Below the pieces are notes generated by a model that saw only the letters and a program-made list of their open reading frames with translations, searched no databases and was not told the origin of the DNA. The translations under genes and the position numbers were made by a program. Source: JANOXC01 sp031418215 (GTDB taxonomy: Bacteria > Bacteroidota > Bacteroidia > AKYH767-A > OLB10). Taken from it: 50,016 nucleotides of DNA. Below, one piece after another: positions 24,423-33,763 of the stretch (positions are counted from its first letter, which is position 1; every line of letters starts with the position of its first letter). Location: positions 1 through 50,016 of the forward strand of contig JANOXC010000153.1 of NCBI GenBank assembly GCA_031418215.1, in the 5' to 3' direction.

Positions 24423-27254
24423 TCAATGTGCAATAGTGAGTTTCTGAATGTGATTTCCATTCGGGGTGCTGATCTCCAAGAGGTAAAAACCATCTTTAAG
24501 CATACCGGTATTAAATTTGAATGATTGAAACCCTGATACCTGCTGTATATGATTCAGATCAGCCACAATTCTTCCGCTTAAATCATAAATGGCAATGTTG
24601 ACGAAGGTTTTTTCCTGAAGATTATAATATAAATTCAATTCATTATTTGCAGGATTAGGATAAATCTTCACGTTATTTACCAATGAACTTAAATCATTGG
24701 TACCTGTAGTCAAAGCGTCGTATTGTATCTGGGCAAGTGTTGCACTGTTTACCAGGTCAGTTAGCTCAACACCGGCTAGCAATGCATAAGCTACTGTAAC
24801 AGAATCCCCGATGTTAAGCGTAAATGGTCCGGTACTCACCATATCAAATACATCATTTCCTGTTCCTGTACCGCCCGCTGTTGGACGGTTAGTAGATAGC
24901 ACAGTATATTTTTCTGTGCCGGAAAAACCACCATTAACAACATTAACACCTCCACTACCGGTAGAATTATTATCTATGGCATAATGCTGAAATGGTGTCG
25001 GGGTTAATAATCTCGTGCCTGCATAATATCCATTTACATCAGTAGACCAAACGTAACCTAAACGATTGAGCAAATCCTCAGCGGCCTTATTATTCGATGC
25101 ATTTTGAATATCCCAATCATTAATAATTCCGGCATATAAATTACTCAATACATTATTGCCGTTGTTGATGAGTGTGTATTCAAAAATATGGAATTTGGTA
25201 TTTGGAGGTGCAGCCCAGGAATAAGAACGATGATTAATAGTAAGGCCTAATGCTGTTGGGTTATTCGAATCATCAAACTGCCCATATGTATCAAAATCAG
25301 ATAAAATACCGGGATCAACTTTCACAATCTTTGACTGTGATTGAAAATCATGATCTATGAAGCCTGATGCACCACGGAAATTATCAGAGACACTGGTAGC
25401 TATTCCTGTCATAAAAGAACATTCATAAGTAAGCGTTCCTTCGTTTAAAAAATCAAATCCAAGTCCCTCCGATTGGTTGTCGCCATTATAACAAATGCTA
25501 CCCTTGCTGGTATTTGAGGTCCAAACATCATTAATCGTAATGTCAACGTAATCCACATTTACCGTTTTATTAAACAACTGAAAGTCATTGTATGAACCAT
25601 CGTTTATCAGTAATTTAAATGTAATTACAGTATTCAATGGAGCATTGGCTGCTATTTTTACAATAAATGGATCACCAAGATTATTGGTTGTTGCCATTGT
25701 TCCCAAAGCACCGACAAAGGTGTAACCATCAACAATCGTAACATAAGGTGATGTAGATGTTAGGGTAAGATTGAGACTTGTGGCAGGATCAAGAAATTGA
25801 GTAATGTCTCCGGTAATAAACATTGTATCGCCGGGAAGAAAAATGTCATCACCATGATCGCTAAAAACAATTGGATTCATTCTCACGGATTCCCCGGTTA
25901 GCGTAAGGGCATTTAACATATTTATACGTCCTGATCCCAGTTTATCTTGATACGCGCTGTTGCCGGTAAGACCATATATATTATCTGTTGTAATACGCAC
26001 CTGTTCGCCAACCTGCAAAGCGTTATAGGAAGGGAAGTAAGATTTTACAATTGCTGCTACTCCGGCAGTGATAGGCGAAGCCATAGAAGTGCCGCTTAAT
26101 GAGGTATAAGAATCATTATAAACTGTTGTAAAAATTCCGTTACCGGGAGCACAAACATCAATGTAAGTACCATAATTAGAAAAACTTGCTTTAACATCAT
26201 TATTACTATTCGTAGCCGCTACGCATAAAACGTAATTGTAAGCTGCTGGATAAAACAATGCACTGCTATTGTTATTTCCGGCTGCTACAACAACCAAAGC
26301 ATTTTTGTTGATGGTTGCATAATCAATCACATCCTGACCAAAAACACCACCGCCTCCACCGCCCCAGGAACAATTGATAATTTGACAACCATGATCGGCA
26401 GCATAAGTAATTCCTTCATAAGGCACTGTTAAAGTTCCGGCTGTAATTGCAATCTTTACCGGCAAAAACTTGCAAAAAAATCCGGGTCCGGCAACGCCGA
26501 TATTATTATCTGTAGCAGCTGCCGCACATCCACTAACATGCGAACCGTGCTCGCAATTATTACAAGTAGGAACCGTAGCGTCATTATCATTTTCAGCAAG
26601 GTCCCATCCATTGTAATTATCAATATATCCATCATTGTCATCATCAATGCCATTGATTGGATCGTTATAATTTATTTTCAAATTTGGTAACAGGTCTGGA
26701 TGATCTAGATCACTTCCTGTATCTACAATGCCAATCACAGTATTGGTGTCACCTTTCCATACATCCCATCCTGCATATGCATTGATACGCGTCAGAAAAG
26801 TCTGACTACCTGTCTGTGGATCATTCGGATTGTAACTTAAGTAAGGGATATATTTTGGCTCTGCATACTCCAGCAATCCGGTATGAAGCAAACTATTGAT
26901 CACCTTAACAAGGTTCACATCTGCAGTATATTCTAATTGGTAGATCAAAGACAAATCCGCATATTTAAAACCATAATCATTATAAGGCGTTGCAGGAGGC
27001 TGGTGATTTGGAAAAATCTTCTTTACACTGGTTACACCGATACTCTGAAAGATACCCTGTAACTTTTGTAATTCGATAGCATTTGTGCTGCAAGCCTGAC
27101 GATAAGTGTCTTTAACTTTTAAAACAACAGTCTTAGCTAAGTAATCCCGAGTTGTTAGGTCAGGTTGCATTCGAAAAGAAGTTGGGAATTTTTTTTCAGC
27201 CTGTATAGTTGATGCTGATACCAATATCAATAAAGCGATTATTATTCTTTTCAT
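24423..27254 (-). CDS. Subtilisin-like (S8) serine protease, T9SS cargo
   Basis: The ATG at 27254 gives 943 residues with a signal peptide (MKRIIIALLILVSASTIQAE); a TTG at 27314 would add 20 residues before it and overlaps the promoter. A propeptide-like region spans about 20-140. The S8 catalytic triad is complete: Asp178 in GIVDTGSD, His236 in EHGSHVSG and Ser390 in GTSMASP, with the oxyanion Asn at about 327 (VVAAGNNN). A DDDNDGYIDN loop near 205 looks calcium binding. Beta-rich domains follow, and the last ~85 residues are a T9SS type A sorting domain (IYPNPANNELNL, IYDLSGRIV, KDGFYLLEI). It likely digests external protein. Confidence 0.95.
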   Translation of the reverse strand: MKRIIIALLILVSASTIQAEKKFPTSFRMQPDLTTRDYLAKTVVLKVKDTYRQACSTNAIELQKLQGIFQSIGVTSVKKIFPNHQPPATPYNDYGFKYADLSLIYQLEYTADVNLVKVINSLLHTGLLEYAEPKYIPYLSYNPNDPQTGSQTFLTRINAYAGWDVWKGDTNTVIGIVDTGSDLDHPDLLPNLKINYNDPINGIDDDNDGYIDNYNGWDLAENDNDATVPTCNNCEHGSHVSGCAAAATDNNIGVAGPGFFCKFLPVKIAITAGTLTVPYEGITYAADHGCQIINCSWGGGGGGVFGQDVIDYATINKNALVVVAAGNNNSSALFYPAAYNYVLCVAATNSNNDVKASFSNYGTYIDVCAPGNGIFTTVYNDSYTSLSGTSMASPITAGVAAIVKSYFPSYNALQVGEQVRITTDNIYGLTGNSAYQDKLGSGRINMLNALTLTGESVRMNPIVFSDHGDDIFLPGDTMFITGDITQFLDPATSLNLTLTSTSPYVTIVDGYTFVGALGTMATTNNLGDPFIVKIAANAPLNTVITFKLLINDGSYNDFQLFNKTVNVDYVDITINDVWTSNTSKGSICYNGDNQSEGLGFDFLNEGTLTYECSFMTGIATSVSDNFRGASGFIDHDFQSQSKIVKVDPGILSDFDTYGQFDDSNNPTALGLTINHRSYSWAAPPNTKFHIFEYTLINNGNNVLSNLYAGIINDWDIQNASNNKAAEDLLNRLGYVWSTDVNGYYAGTRLLTPTPFQHYAIDNNSTGSGGVNVVNGGFSGTEKYTVLSTNRPTAGGTGTGNDVFDMVSTGPFTLNIGDSVTVAYALLAGVELTDLVNSATLAQIQYDALTTGTNDLSSLVNNVKIYPNPANNELNLYYNLQEKTFVNIAIYDLSGRIVADLNHIQQVSGFQSFKFNTGMLKDGFYLLEISTPNGNHIQKLTIAH

Positions 27255-27283
27255 AGTCCTAAATAGTTGTTGTTTTAGAGAAG

Positions 27284-27314
27284 CGAAAATAGGAGTTTCA
27301 AGCTGTATCTGCAA
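27284..27314 (-). promoter_or_regulatory. Promoter of the S8 protease gene
   Basis: On the minus strand TTG (27314-27312) and TATTTTCG (27291-27284, TAnnTTCG) are separated by 20 bp, the preferred Bacteroidota spacing. The leader would be about 25 nt. Confidence 0.55.
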
Positions 27315-27454
27315 CGGGCTTTTTGGTTAATTTCAGGAATTTGGAGCGATTTTGAAGGATTTGAGCCAATAAATTCAAATCTCAGAAATAAATTGTAGTA
27401 TAATTTTGAAAATGGGTTAGTAAAAATAGTCCTCTATTGATGCCAAGACCAATT

Positions 27455-27543
27455 TATTTTTCGCAAAGAACGCCTAGTTGTTGGCAAAGAAATGCCCATA
27501 ACGCACTTTGCGATTTTTTTCTTTGCGCACTTTGCGGTAAAGT
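27455..27543. repeat. Intergenic repeat block with CGCACTTTGCG units
   Basis: CGCACTTTGCG occurs twice (27502-27512 and 27526-27536), with related inverted pieces CGCAAAG (27462-27468) and GGCAAAG (27483-27489). The block lies in the 340-bp gap between the helix-hairpin-helix protein gene and the S8 protease. It resembles a CGCAAAG-rich repeat often seen between genes in Bacteroidota (recollection, not searched). The rest of the gap is AT-rich with nothing else recognised. Confidence 0.6.
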
Positions 27544-27594
27544 AAATACGATCAATAGCTTAAATCAATATCATGCAATACAAAATGATATTAT

Positions 27595-29793
27595 TTAAAA
27601 AGCAACCCGCAACTGCATTTTCAAATCACTCTTTCTATTACCATCAATTTCATCATAACCGGAACCAACAGTGGTTAAGTGATCATAAACAGTGGTACCA
27701 TAACGCAGCCAGAAATCTATGCCTTTTGCAAAATGGTATTTCGCTAAAATATAAAACCGTCTTCCTTGGTAATAATAAGATGGGATTGAAAATATTCCTG
27801 GAATATCGCTTTCATATGCATAAATGCGTGTATCATAAGTTTCGGTATCAAAATTCACATACCTTAATGATATTGCAAAAGGGCTGCCCAGTTTATTATA
27901 TTGTATATCCTGAAATAACACCACTCCATTCTCAACAGGAATATTTTCGGTTTTACGTATGTTGAATTCAATCCTGCTTTGCAAGGTAAAAGATGGGGAG
28001 ATTTTATAAGAGGCATTCACACGCAAATTATTTTGTTTTGCAACAACTAAATTGTCAATACGCTTTTCGCTGTTCTGATTTTCCTGTTTTTGTTGCTCTT
28101 TATAACGTATATAAAATGTTGAACTTTTTGTAGGTGTCCACGTCAATTGCGACAACCATTCATTGCCGGTTGATGGGCCATCTACCTGGTATCGCAGCCA
28201 GGGAAACTGAAAAAAGTCAACATAAGAATTCAAGGATATGCCTTTTGCGGGTGTTAGTGCAAGTCCCATATAAACACCTTTCTCATTTGCATTATCGCTT
28301 TCACGAAAAGCATTGCCGTATATGTTTTGATATTTACGGCCATAATTACGATACAATACAGAAAGCGAGGCACGGGGGTCAAGTGACAATAAAACCCCAT
28401 TTATAGTTGCATAAGCATTATTGCCCGAACGCGCTGTTTCACCAAAAAACAATAAATTTCGAAAGTTGTAATTGTAATTGATGCCTACATTGTTGAATTC
28501 GTTTCCACTGGGATCAAACTGGTTGTAGGGAGAATCTTTTCTTTCAATGGATGAACTATACTGACCGTGGAATGCAGTTATGCCAATTTCAAGATTGGTA
28601 ATACGATAGTTGATATGCCCTCCGTAAAGCGAATTCTTGATTCTATTTTTTTTATCCAGTTCCGACTGCGTGCGGTGAAATCCATCCTGCGAAAATGAGG
28701 TGATGAGGATTTCATCAGTGAGTGTATCAGTTGGTGTAATAGAAGCATCAAGTTTTCTGTAACTGTAAAAAACATCAAAAGTGAAATGCTTTACTGCATA
28801 GGAAACTGCACCACCACGCAAATAAGAAAATTCATTGACTGAAGCATAAGGTCTGATGCCCATGTTGTTTCTTTTGATATTAATTACGTCAGCTGTTTTT
28901 CCTGTAGCAAGCCCCGACCACAAAACCAGTCCTTGTCCGTATTTTAATTGGTAGTCACCAAGTGCCAGGGCTTTCAAATTTTTTTCCCTGATGAAAAAAT
29001 GTGCGCTGTAAAAATCAAATCCTTGTTTCTGTGATCCCTTAAAAAACTCTTCACCGGCATCCTTCTCACCCGTAATGCCAAAGCTAATCTGCGTTCCGTA
29101 ATTAAAACGATACCTTGTATATAATTTCAACGGACTACCAAGATAGCGTGTGTCATCAGGCTGTTCTTTAGGTGAGAACCCTTTTTGTTCTTCCAAAACT
29201 TGTTGCGTACGAACAAGAAAAGTATGTGTTCCGTCTTTCATGATATTTGAAAATCCTTTTCTAAGCAGATCAGACTCCGGTTTAATATCGATAAAAGGAG
29301 AGATGTCTCGAATGCCGGCCAGATCAAAACCATCGATTGTTTGTAATTCTTCCCGGGATAATAGTTTACCATGTTGATTGATATGCTCCATTAAGGCCTG
29401 AATTTGCAATTCATTCATTAAACCTGATCGGGTTAGTTCGTCATAGGTTGCACTATTCAGATTGAGTGGGTGAGCGGCATAATATTGGCGCAGTTCAATC
29501 ATTTCGGTTAAATCAACATCTTCGCCGGCATTCTCTGCGGCATTTTCCAATAATTGTTGTTGATTTTGATCGGGATCAGCAGGCTTCACCTGGGCAAAAG
29601 AAGAAAAGGAATTTAACAGTAAAATTGAAAAAAAAACAAGAACGATAATATATATAGTAGAGTTTTTTGAAATAAAACAACTTCTATTATCACAAAGCAA
29701 TTTTACTGCATACAGCAATTGATTAGGTATACAAATGAATGAAGATAAAAAGCAGGCTTTTTTCAAATTTTTTGATTGCGGAATAAAATTCAA
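27595..29793 (-). CDS. Helix-hairpin-helix domain protein with outer-membrane barrel
   Basis: The frame has 732 residues from a TTG at 29793. The start is uncertain: the hydrophobic signal (IYIIVLVFFSILLLNSFSSFAQ) lies about 45-68 residues in and no ATG precedes it, so a later TTG near 29690 is possible. After it, about 95-170 (LNLNSATYDELTRSGLMNE, REELQTIDGFDLAGI) matches the ComEA-type helix-hairpin-helix repeat. The remaining ~550 residues alternate in the manner of a large beta barrel and end in Phe. Such proteins are common in Bacteroidota but have no assigned role. It follows the PorV/PorQ-like gene by 13 bp at most, so it is the last gene of the purK-purE unit. Confidence 0.82.
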   Translation of the reverse strand: MNFIPQSKNLKKACFLSSFICIPNQLLYAVKLLCDNRSCFISKNSTIYIIVLVFFSILLLNSFSSFAQVKPADPDQNQQQLLENAAENAGEDVDLTEMIELRQYYAAHPLNLNSATYDELTRSGLMNELQIQALMEHINQHGKLLSREELQTIDGFDLAGIRDISPFIDIKPESDLLRKGFSNIMKDGTHTFLVRTQQVLEEQKGFSPKEQPDDTRYLGSPLKLYTRYRFNYGTQISFGITGEKDAGEEFFKGSQKQGFDFYSAHFFIREKNLKALALGDYQLKYGQGLVLWSGLATGKTADVINIKRNNMGIRPYASVNEFSYLRGGAVSYAVKHFTFDVFYSYRKLDASITPTDTLTDEILITSFSQDGFHRTQSELDKKNRIKNSLYGGHINYRITNLEIGITAFHGQYSSSIERKDSPYNQFDPSGNEFNNVGINYNYNFRNLLFFGETARSGNNAYATINGVLLSLDPRASLSVLYRNYGRKYQNIYGNAFRESDNANEKGVYMGLALTPAKGISLNSYVDFFQFPWLRYQVDGPSTGNEWLSQLTWTPTKSSTFYIRYKEQQKQENQNSEKRIDNLVVAKQNNLRVNASYKISPSFTLQSRIEFNIRKTENIPVENGVVLFQDIQYNKLGSPFAISLRYVNFDTETYDTRIYAYESDIPGIFSIPSYYYQGRRFYILAKYHFAKGIDFWLRYGTTVYDHLTTVGSGYDEIDGNRKSDLKMQLRVAF

Positions 29794-29806
29794 AAAATGA
29801 TTTAAT

Positions 29807-30631
29807 TTATTGTTTCTTGTTGAAATGATATGTTAATGACAAGGTTGGGGTAAAGCCTAAATCAGGGTGAAAACCAGCAGCAAAATCAAACAGGAAGTTA
29901 TCCAGTTCTAGTCCGAATCCAAAGGAGCTTTTAAATGGTTGTGAAGCCATCCCCGCTCTAAGCCAGAATTGTTTGATCGGATGATATTCTATGCCGGTAT
30001 GAATCATGGTTGGCTCATCACTGTTTTTTTCAGCACTGATTTCCATGTTAAATTTTTCAGAGAATAGATATCCGGCTCCCAGACTTAAAACCGATGGCAG
30101 TTGTTCATTGGGGTCGTCAGCTAACTTTCCCTGCGTGGGGTTATACAAATGTGCGCCCAGCCATAAGTTATGGATTACCATTGCTTGAAACCCTAATTCA
30201 GCGGTAAGCATTTGATGACTGCCATATTCATCACCAATATTAAAAGACTGGTAATTGATTTTTACAGCACCTGAAATTTTATTGCTGAACCGCATTGCAT
30301 AAGTCAATCCCAACTGGTTTTCATTGTAATTTTTAAATCCGAAATAGGTTGCATTAAATCCAATTGTTCCGGATTTTCCAATGGGTACACCCACTGCCAA
30401 GGCATTGGTGGAAAGTTCCTTCATGGAAAACCGTTTTTCATAAGAAATCCCGGCTTCAGCATTTTTAAGGAAGGCAATTCCTGCAGGATTATGAAATAAT
30501 GCCCATACATCTCGTGAAGTCAAAGACGCATTTCCCATAGCAGCTGAACGGCCACCGGCTTTGAAAAGACCATCAGCAGCATGAACAGAAAAACCAAGAC
30601 CGATGAATATATATACAAATATTTTTTTCAT
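29807..30631 (-). CDS. PorV/PorQ-family outer-membrane protein
   Basis: This 274-residue protein has a signal peptide (MKKIFVYIFIGLGFSVHA). The first mature segment AGGRSAAMGNASLTSRDVWALFHNPAGIAFL is the signature of the PorV/PorQ (FadL-like) group, and the C-terminus ends in a barrel strand (PTLSLTYHFNKKQ). In T9SS organisms PorV shuttles cargo to the attachment complex; PorQ has a similar fold. Which of these, or neither, this protein represents cannot be told from sequence. The ATG overlaps the purE stop in an ATGA junction, so translation is coupled to purE, an odd functional mix. Confidence 0.85.
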   Translation of the reverse strand: MKKIFVYIFIGLGFSVHAADGLFKAGGRSAAMGNASLTSRDVWALFHNPAGIAFLKNAEAGISYEKRFSMKELSTNALAVGVPIGKSGTIGFNATYFGFKNYNENQLGLTYAMRFSNKISGAVKINYQSFNIGDEYGSHQMLTAELGFQAMVIHNLWLGAHLYNPTQGKLADDPNEQLPSVLSLGAGYLFSEKFNMEISAEKNSDEPTMIHTGIEYHPIKQFWLRAGMASQPFKSSFGFGLELDNFLFDFAAGFHPDLGFTPTLSLTYHFNKKQ

Positions 30632-31185
30632 GCTTTTCGCTTTGTTTTAAGTTCCTGTGCTTTTGTCAAATCATTGTTAGCTGACATTACTTTTTCTTTC
30701 AATTGTTCTTTAAATGCAACAATTTTATTTTGTAGTTTTTTATCTGAACTGCCAATGATCTGTGCAGCTAGTATGCCTGCATTTTGTGCAGCATTTAATG
30801 CTACTGTTGCAACCGGCACGCCATTAGGCATTTGTAGGATTGACAATACAGAATCCCAACCATCAATAGAATTGCTTGATTTTACCGGCACACCAATAAC
30901 AGGTAAAGGTGTGATGGCGGCAACCATCCCTGGTAAATGTGCGGCTCCACCTGCTCCGGCAATAATTACTCGCAACCCTTTGCCTGCTGCTTGTTTCGCA
31001 TAGGTAAACATACGCTCCGGTGTACGGTGTGCAGAAACAATTGATATTTCAAAGGGTACGCCCAACTGTTTTAATATATCAGCAGCGGCTTGCATTACAT
31101 CAAGATCACTTTTGCTACCCATGATAATTCCAACAAGAGAAGTTCCTGTAGATGATGATTTAGCAGGTGTTTTTTTAAGGGGCAT
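30628..31185 (-). CDS. purE: 5-(carboxyamino)imidazole ribonucleotide mutase
   Basis: This 185-residue protein is slightly longer than typical class I PurE (about 165) because of a short Lys/Ser/Thr-rich N-terminal extension and a charged tail. The motifs are GIIMGSKSDLDVM, SIVSAHRTPERM (the catalytic His region), VIIAGAGGAAHLPGMVA and PVIGVPV. It converts N5-CAIR to CAIR in purine synthesis, after PurK. It lies 89 bp after purK and overlaps the next gene by 4 bp. The extension makes an alternative start near residue 16 conceivable, but no better start codon context is seen. Confidence 0.96.
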   Translation of the reverse strand: MPLKKTPAKSSSTGTSLVGIIMGSKSDLDVMQAAADILKQLGVPFEISIVSAHRTPERMFTYAKQAAGKGLRVIIAGAGGAAHLPGMVAAITPLPVIGVPVKSSNSIDGWDSVLSILQMPNGVPVATVALNAAQNAGILAAQIIGSSDKKLQNKIVAFKEQLKEKVMSANNDLTKAQELKTKRKA

Positions 31186-31235
31186 AATAAATGGTTGTTA
31201 TTTTAATTTAGATATTAAACTTTATGAATAATCTG

Positions 31236-31269
31236 TTCAATATTCAATTTTCGTTTTTCAATATTCAAT
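31236..31269. repeat. 13-bp direct repeat in the purK-purE gap
   Basis: TTCAATATTCAAT occurs at 31236-31248 and 31257-31269, a 21-bp period, between the two genes. It resembles in sense the CAATACT repeat at 2435. It has no evident function. Confidence 0.6.
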
Positions 31270-31274
31270 CTTTG

Positions 31275-32423
31275 TCATTCACTAATTACCCTCAACTTCT
31301 CCTTCACTAAAAGTGCTTTGTTTCTTGCGCCCTCTATCGTTTTGCCGGTTACGGTAACGTGTCCCATCTTTCGAAAAGGCTTCGTCATTTTTTTTCCATA
31401 CAAATGAACATAAGTTGAATCCATTTGCAGAACATCTTCTAGACCTTCATATTTAGCAATGCCGCTGTGGCCTTTTTCACCAAGTAAATTAATCATCACT
31501 GCCGGACGAATAATATCCGTGCTTCCCAATGGCAAATTAAGTATTGCCCTGATGTGTTGTTCGTATTGTGAAGTTATATTTGCTTCAATGGTGTGATGGC
31601 CGCTGTTATGCGGGCGCGGAGCAATTTCATTAATTAAAACACTTCCCGATTTGGTGACAAACATTTCCACCGCCAATACCCCTGTCATTTCCAATTGTGA
31701 AATAAGTGCAATGGCTAGCTCTTTCGCTTCTTTTGCTGTTCCTTCATTTATGTTAGCAGGAGAAGCAAGGAATTCAACAAGATTGGCTTCCGGATTAAAC
31801 AGCATTTCAACAGCAGGATATGCAGCTACCTGCCCATTACTATTTCTGGCAACAATTACAGAAATCTCTTTTTCAAAATCAACACATTCTTCTAAAACAC
31901 TGGGTTCATCAAATGCATTTGCAAAATCTAAAGCAGAGTTAATTTTTAAAACACCTTTTCCGTCATACCCACCGCTGCGCAATTTTTGAATCATTGGAAA
32001 ACGGGTATTTAGTTTTTCGAGTCCTGCTTTGTTGTCGGCTAAAGCAAAATCAGCCGTTGGAAATTTGTGCTTTCGGTAAAAAATTTTTTGAAGTCCTTTA
32101 TCTTTTACCATGGCCAAAACAGATGGTTGAGGATATACCTGCAGTCCTTCTGATTCAAGCTTAATTAGTGCATCAGTATTTACATGTTCAATTTCAATGG
32201 TCAATAAATTAACAGACTTACCAAATTGATAGACGGCATCATAATCAGCAAAAGAAGCATTGACAAACCGATCGCAAATATTTTTACAAGGGGCATCAGC
32301 ATCGCCATCCATCACGGCAGTTGATAAATTAAAATCCATGGTTTTTTGCAATAGCATACGACCTAACTGTCCGCCACCTAAGATGCCAAGGCTAAAGTCT
32401 TTACTCGAAAAATTTCTATTCAT
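31275..32423 (-). CDS. purK: N5-carboxyaminoimidazole ribonucleotide synthase
   Basis: This 382-residue ATP-grasp enzyme opens with GILGGGQLGRMLLQ. Further motifs are FPMIQKLRSGGYDGKGVLKI, ECVDFEKEISVIVAR, GVLAVEMFV and NEIAPRPHNSGHHTIEA, the last diagnostic of PurK. It carboxylates AIR with bicarbonate and ATP to give N5-CAIR, the substrate of PurE encoded next. It is divergent from hpt across 140 bp, placing purine synthesis and salvage back to back. No PurR-like or PreQ1/guanine riboswitch element was seen in that gap. Confidence 0.97.
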   Translation of the reverse strand: MNRNFSSKDFSLGILGGGQLGRMLLQKTMDFNLSTAVMDGDADAPCKNICDRFVNASFADYDAVYQFGKSVNLLTIEIEHVNTDALIKLESEGLQVYPQPSVLAMVKDKGLQKIFYRKHKFPTADFALADNKAGLEKLNTRFPMIQKLRSGGYDGKGVLKINSALDFANAFDEPSVLEECVDFEKEISVIVARNSNGQVAAYPAVEMLFNPEANLVEFLASPANINEGTAKEAKELAIALISQLEMTGVLAVEMFVTKSGSVLINEIAPRPHNSGHHTIEANITSQYEQHIRAILNLPLGSTDIIRPAVMINLLGEKGHSGIAKYEGLEDVLQMDSTYVHLYGKKMTKPFRKMGHVTVTGKTIEGARNKALLVKEKLRVISE

Positions 32424-32507
32424 AGCATGGCAATAATAATCAATAATGCTGATAAAAATAGCATAAAAATGAAGGGGTTAACCAGAAAAAAAGAACGAGT
32501 TTAAGAG

Positions 32508-32543
32508 TTGATTAACCGACAGTTAAGAAATTAACTACCTTCG
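32508..32543 (+). promoter_or_regulatory. Candidate promoter of hpt-adk-obg unit
   Basis: TTG (32508-32510) and TACCTTCG (32536-32543, TAnnTTCG) lie 25 bp apart, slightly too far, and 20 bp upstream of the hpt ATG. The -7 element is the better supported half. Confidence 0.35.
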
Positions 32544-32563
32544 CAAATCTTTATAATACTTAT

Positions 32564-33100
32564 ATGTCGGTAGTCAAGGTTCATGATAAGGAATTTGAAA
32601 CATTCATCAAATCCGAAACAATACAGGTCAGGGTCAAGGAAATAGCTGCAATGATTAACATTGAATACAATGGCAAAAGGCCTTTGTTTATTGGTGTTTT
32701 GAATGGCGCATTGTTATTCATGGCAGATTTGGTAAAAAATACATCTATAGAATGCGAATTGGCTTTTATAAAGGTTTCCAGTTATTCCGGCCTGCAAAGT
32801 ACAGGACAGGTTCGCAACCTTATGGGAATGCCTGATTCTGTGAAGGGGCGTGATGTAATTGTGGTAGAAGACATTATCGATACAGGGGATACTGCAGTAT
32901 ATATAATTGATGAATTGAAAAAGTTGGAGCCTGCCTCTTTAAAATTTGCTACCATCTTATTTAAACCTACAGCGTTAAAGCAAAATATTATACCAGATTA
33001 TGTTGGATTTGAAATCCCGCCTGATTTTGTCGTTGGGTATGGTCTTGATTATAACGGACTGGGCCGCAACCTTAACGATATATATAGATTAAAGAGTTAA
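32564..33100 (+). CDS. hpt: Hypoxanthine phosphoribosyltransferase
   Basis: This 178-residue protein is full length for bacterial HPRT. It has the PRPP-binding loop VVEDIIDTGDTA (about 104-115), the pyrophosphate-loop region IGVLNGALLFMADL and the flexible-loop region VSSYSGLQSTG. The C-terminal VGYGLDYNGLGRNL is typical. It converts hypoxanthine or guanine plus PRPP to IMP or GMP. It is the first gene of a tight six-gene plus-strand run (hpt, adk, obg, PAP2, crcB, pafA-like). Confidence 0.97.
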   Translation: MSVVKVHDKEFETFIKSETIQVRVKEIAAMINIEYNGKRPLFIGVLNGALLFMADLVKNTSIECELAFIKVSSYSGLQSTGQVRNLMGMPDSVKGRDVIVVEDIIDTGDTAVYIIDELKKLEPASLKFATILFKPTALKQNIIPDYVGFEIPPDFVVGYGLDYNGLGRNLNDIYRLKS

Positions 33101-33140
33101 ATCATAGCATTAAATCCGTATTCAATTAATTCCTGTTTTC

Positions 33141-33722
33141 ATGTTAAATATTATTTTGTTTGGACCGCCGGGCGCGGGAAAAGGAACGCAGTCAGAAAAA
33201 CTAATTGCAAAATATCAATTGGTGCATTTGTCAACTGGAGATATTTTTCGTTCTAATATTAAAGGAGATTCGGAACTTGGACGTCTTGCTAAAAGTTTTA
33301 TGGACGAGGGACAACTGGTGCCCGATGAGGTAACCATAAAAATGTTGGAAGATCATGCCGATAAATATGCTGATGCTAAAGGATATATTTTCGATGGTTT
33401 TCCACGAACGCAGGCACAAGCACAGTCATTGGATGCATTTTTGATTAGCAAGAATACCAGTATTAGTATGATGCTTGCATTGGAGGTGGAAGAATCAGAA
33501 TTGAAAAAAAGACTTTTATTACGTGGAAGCGATTCAGGAAGGTCAGATGATAAGGATCCGGCCATCATTCAAAACCGTATTGATGTATATAATAAAGAAA
33601 CCGCACCTGTAAAAGATTATTACCTTCAGCAAGGAAAATATTTTGGTATTAAAGGCATTGGCTCTATTGATGAGATTTTTGAAAAGATATGCGATACAAT
33701 TAATAGCAAAGCAAATTTCTGA
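33141..33722 (+). CDS. adk: Adenylate kinase (short form)
   Basis: This 193-residue protein has the P-loop GPPGAGKGTQ at about 7-16, HLSTGDIFRS, and GYIFDGFPRTQAQAQ. The lid is short (RGSDSGRSDDKDP), with no zinc-binding Cys residues, as in short-form bacterial Adk. It interconverts 2 ADP with AMP plus ATP. The ATG gives MLNIILFGPPG, the normal N-terminus. It lies between hpt and obg, a common Bacteroidota order. Confidence 0.97.
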   Translation: MLNIILFGPPGAGKGTQSEKLIAKYQLVHLSTGDIFRSNIKGDSELGRLAKSFMDEGQLVPDEVTIKMLEDHADKYADAKGYIFDGFPRTQAQAQSLDAFLISKNTSISMMLALEVEESELKKRLLLRGSDSGRSDDKDPAIIQNRIDVYNKETAPVKDYYLQQGKYFGIKGIGSIDEIFEKICDTINSKANF

Positions 33723-33763
33723 TTAACTATTTTCCTTTTTAAAAATTTTGCAATTCATAAATA

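Noticed and set aside
27573..27965. Open frame of 130 codons antisense to the helix-hairpin-helix gene end
   Set aside because: It lies in the barrel coding region of the other strand and has no domain features.
32424..32563. Purine riboswitch or PurR box between purK and hpt
   Set aside because: No guanine, adenine or PRPP aptamer core and no clear palindrome is present; only a candidate promoter for hpt was seen.
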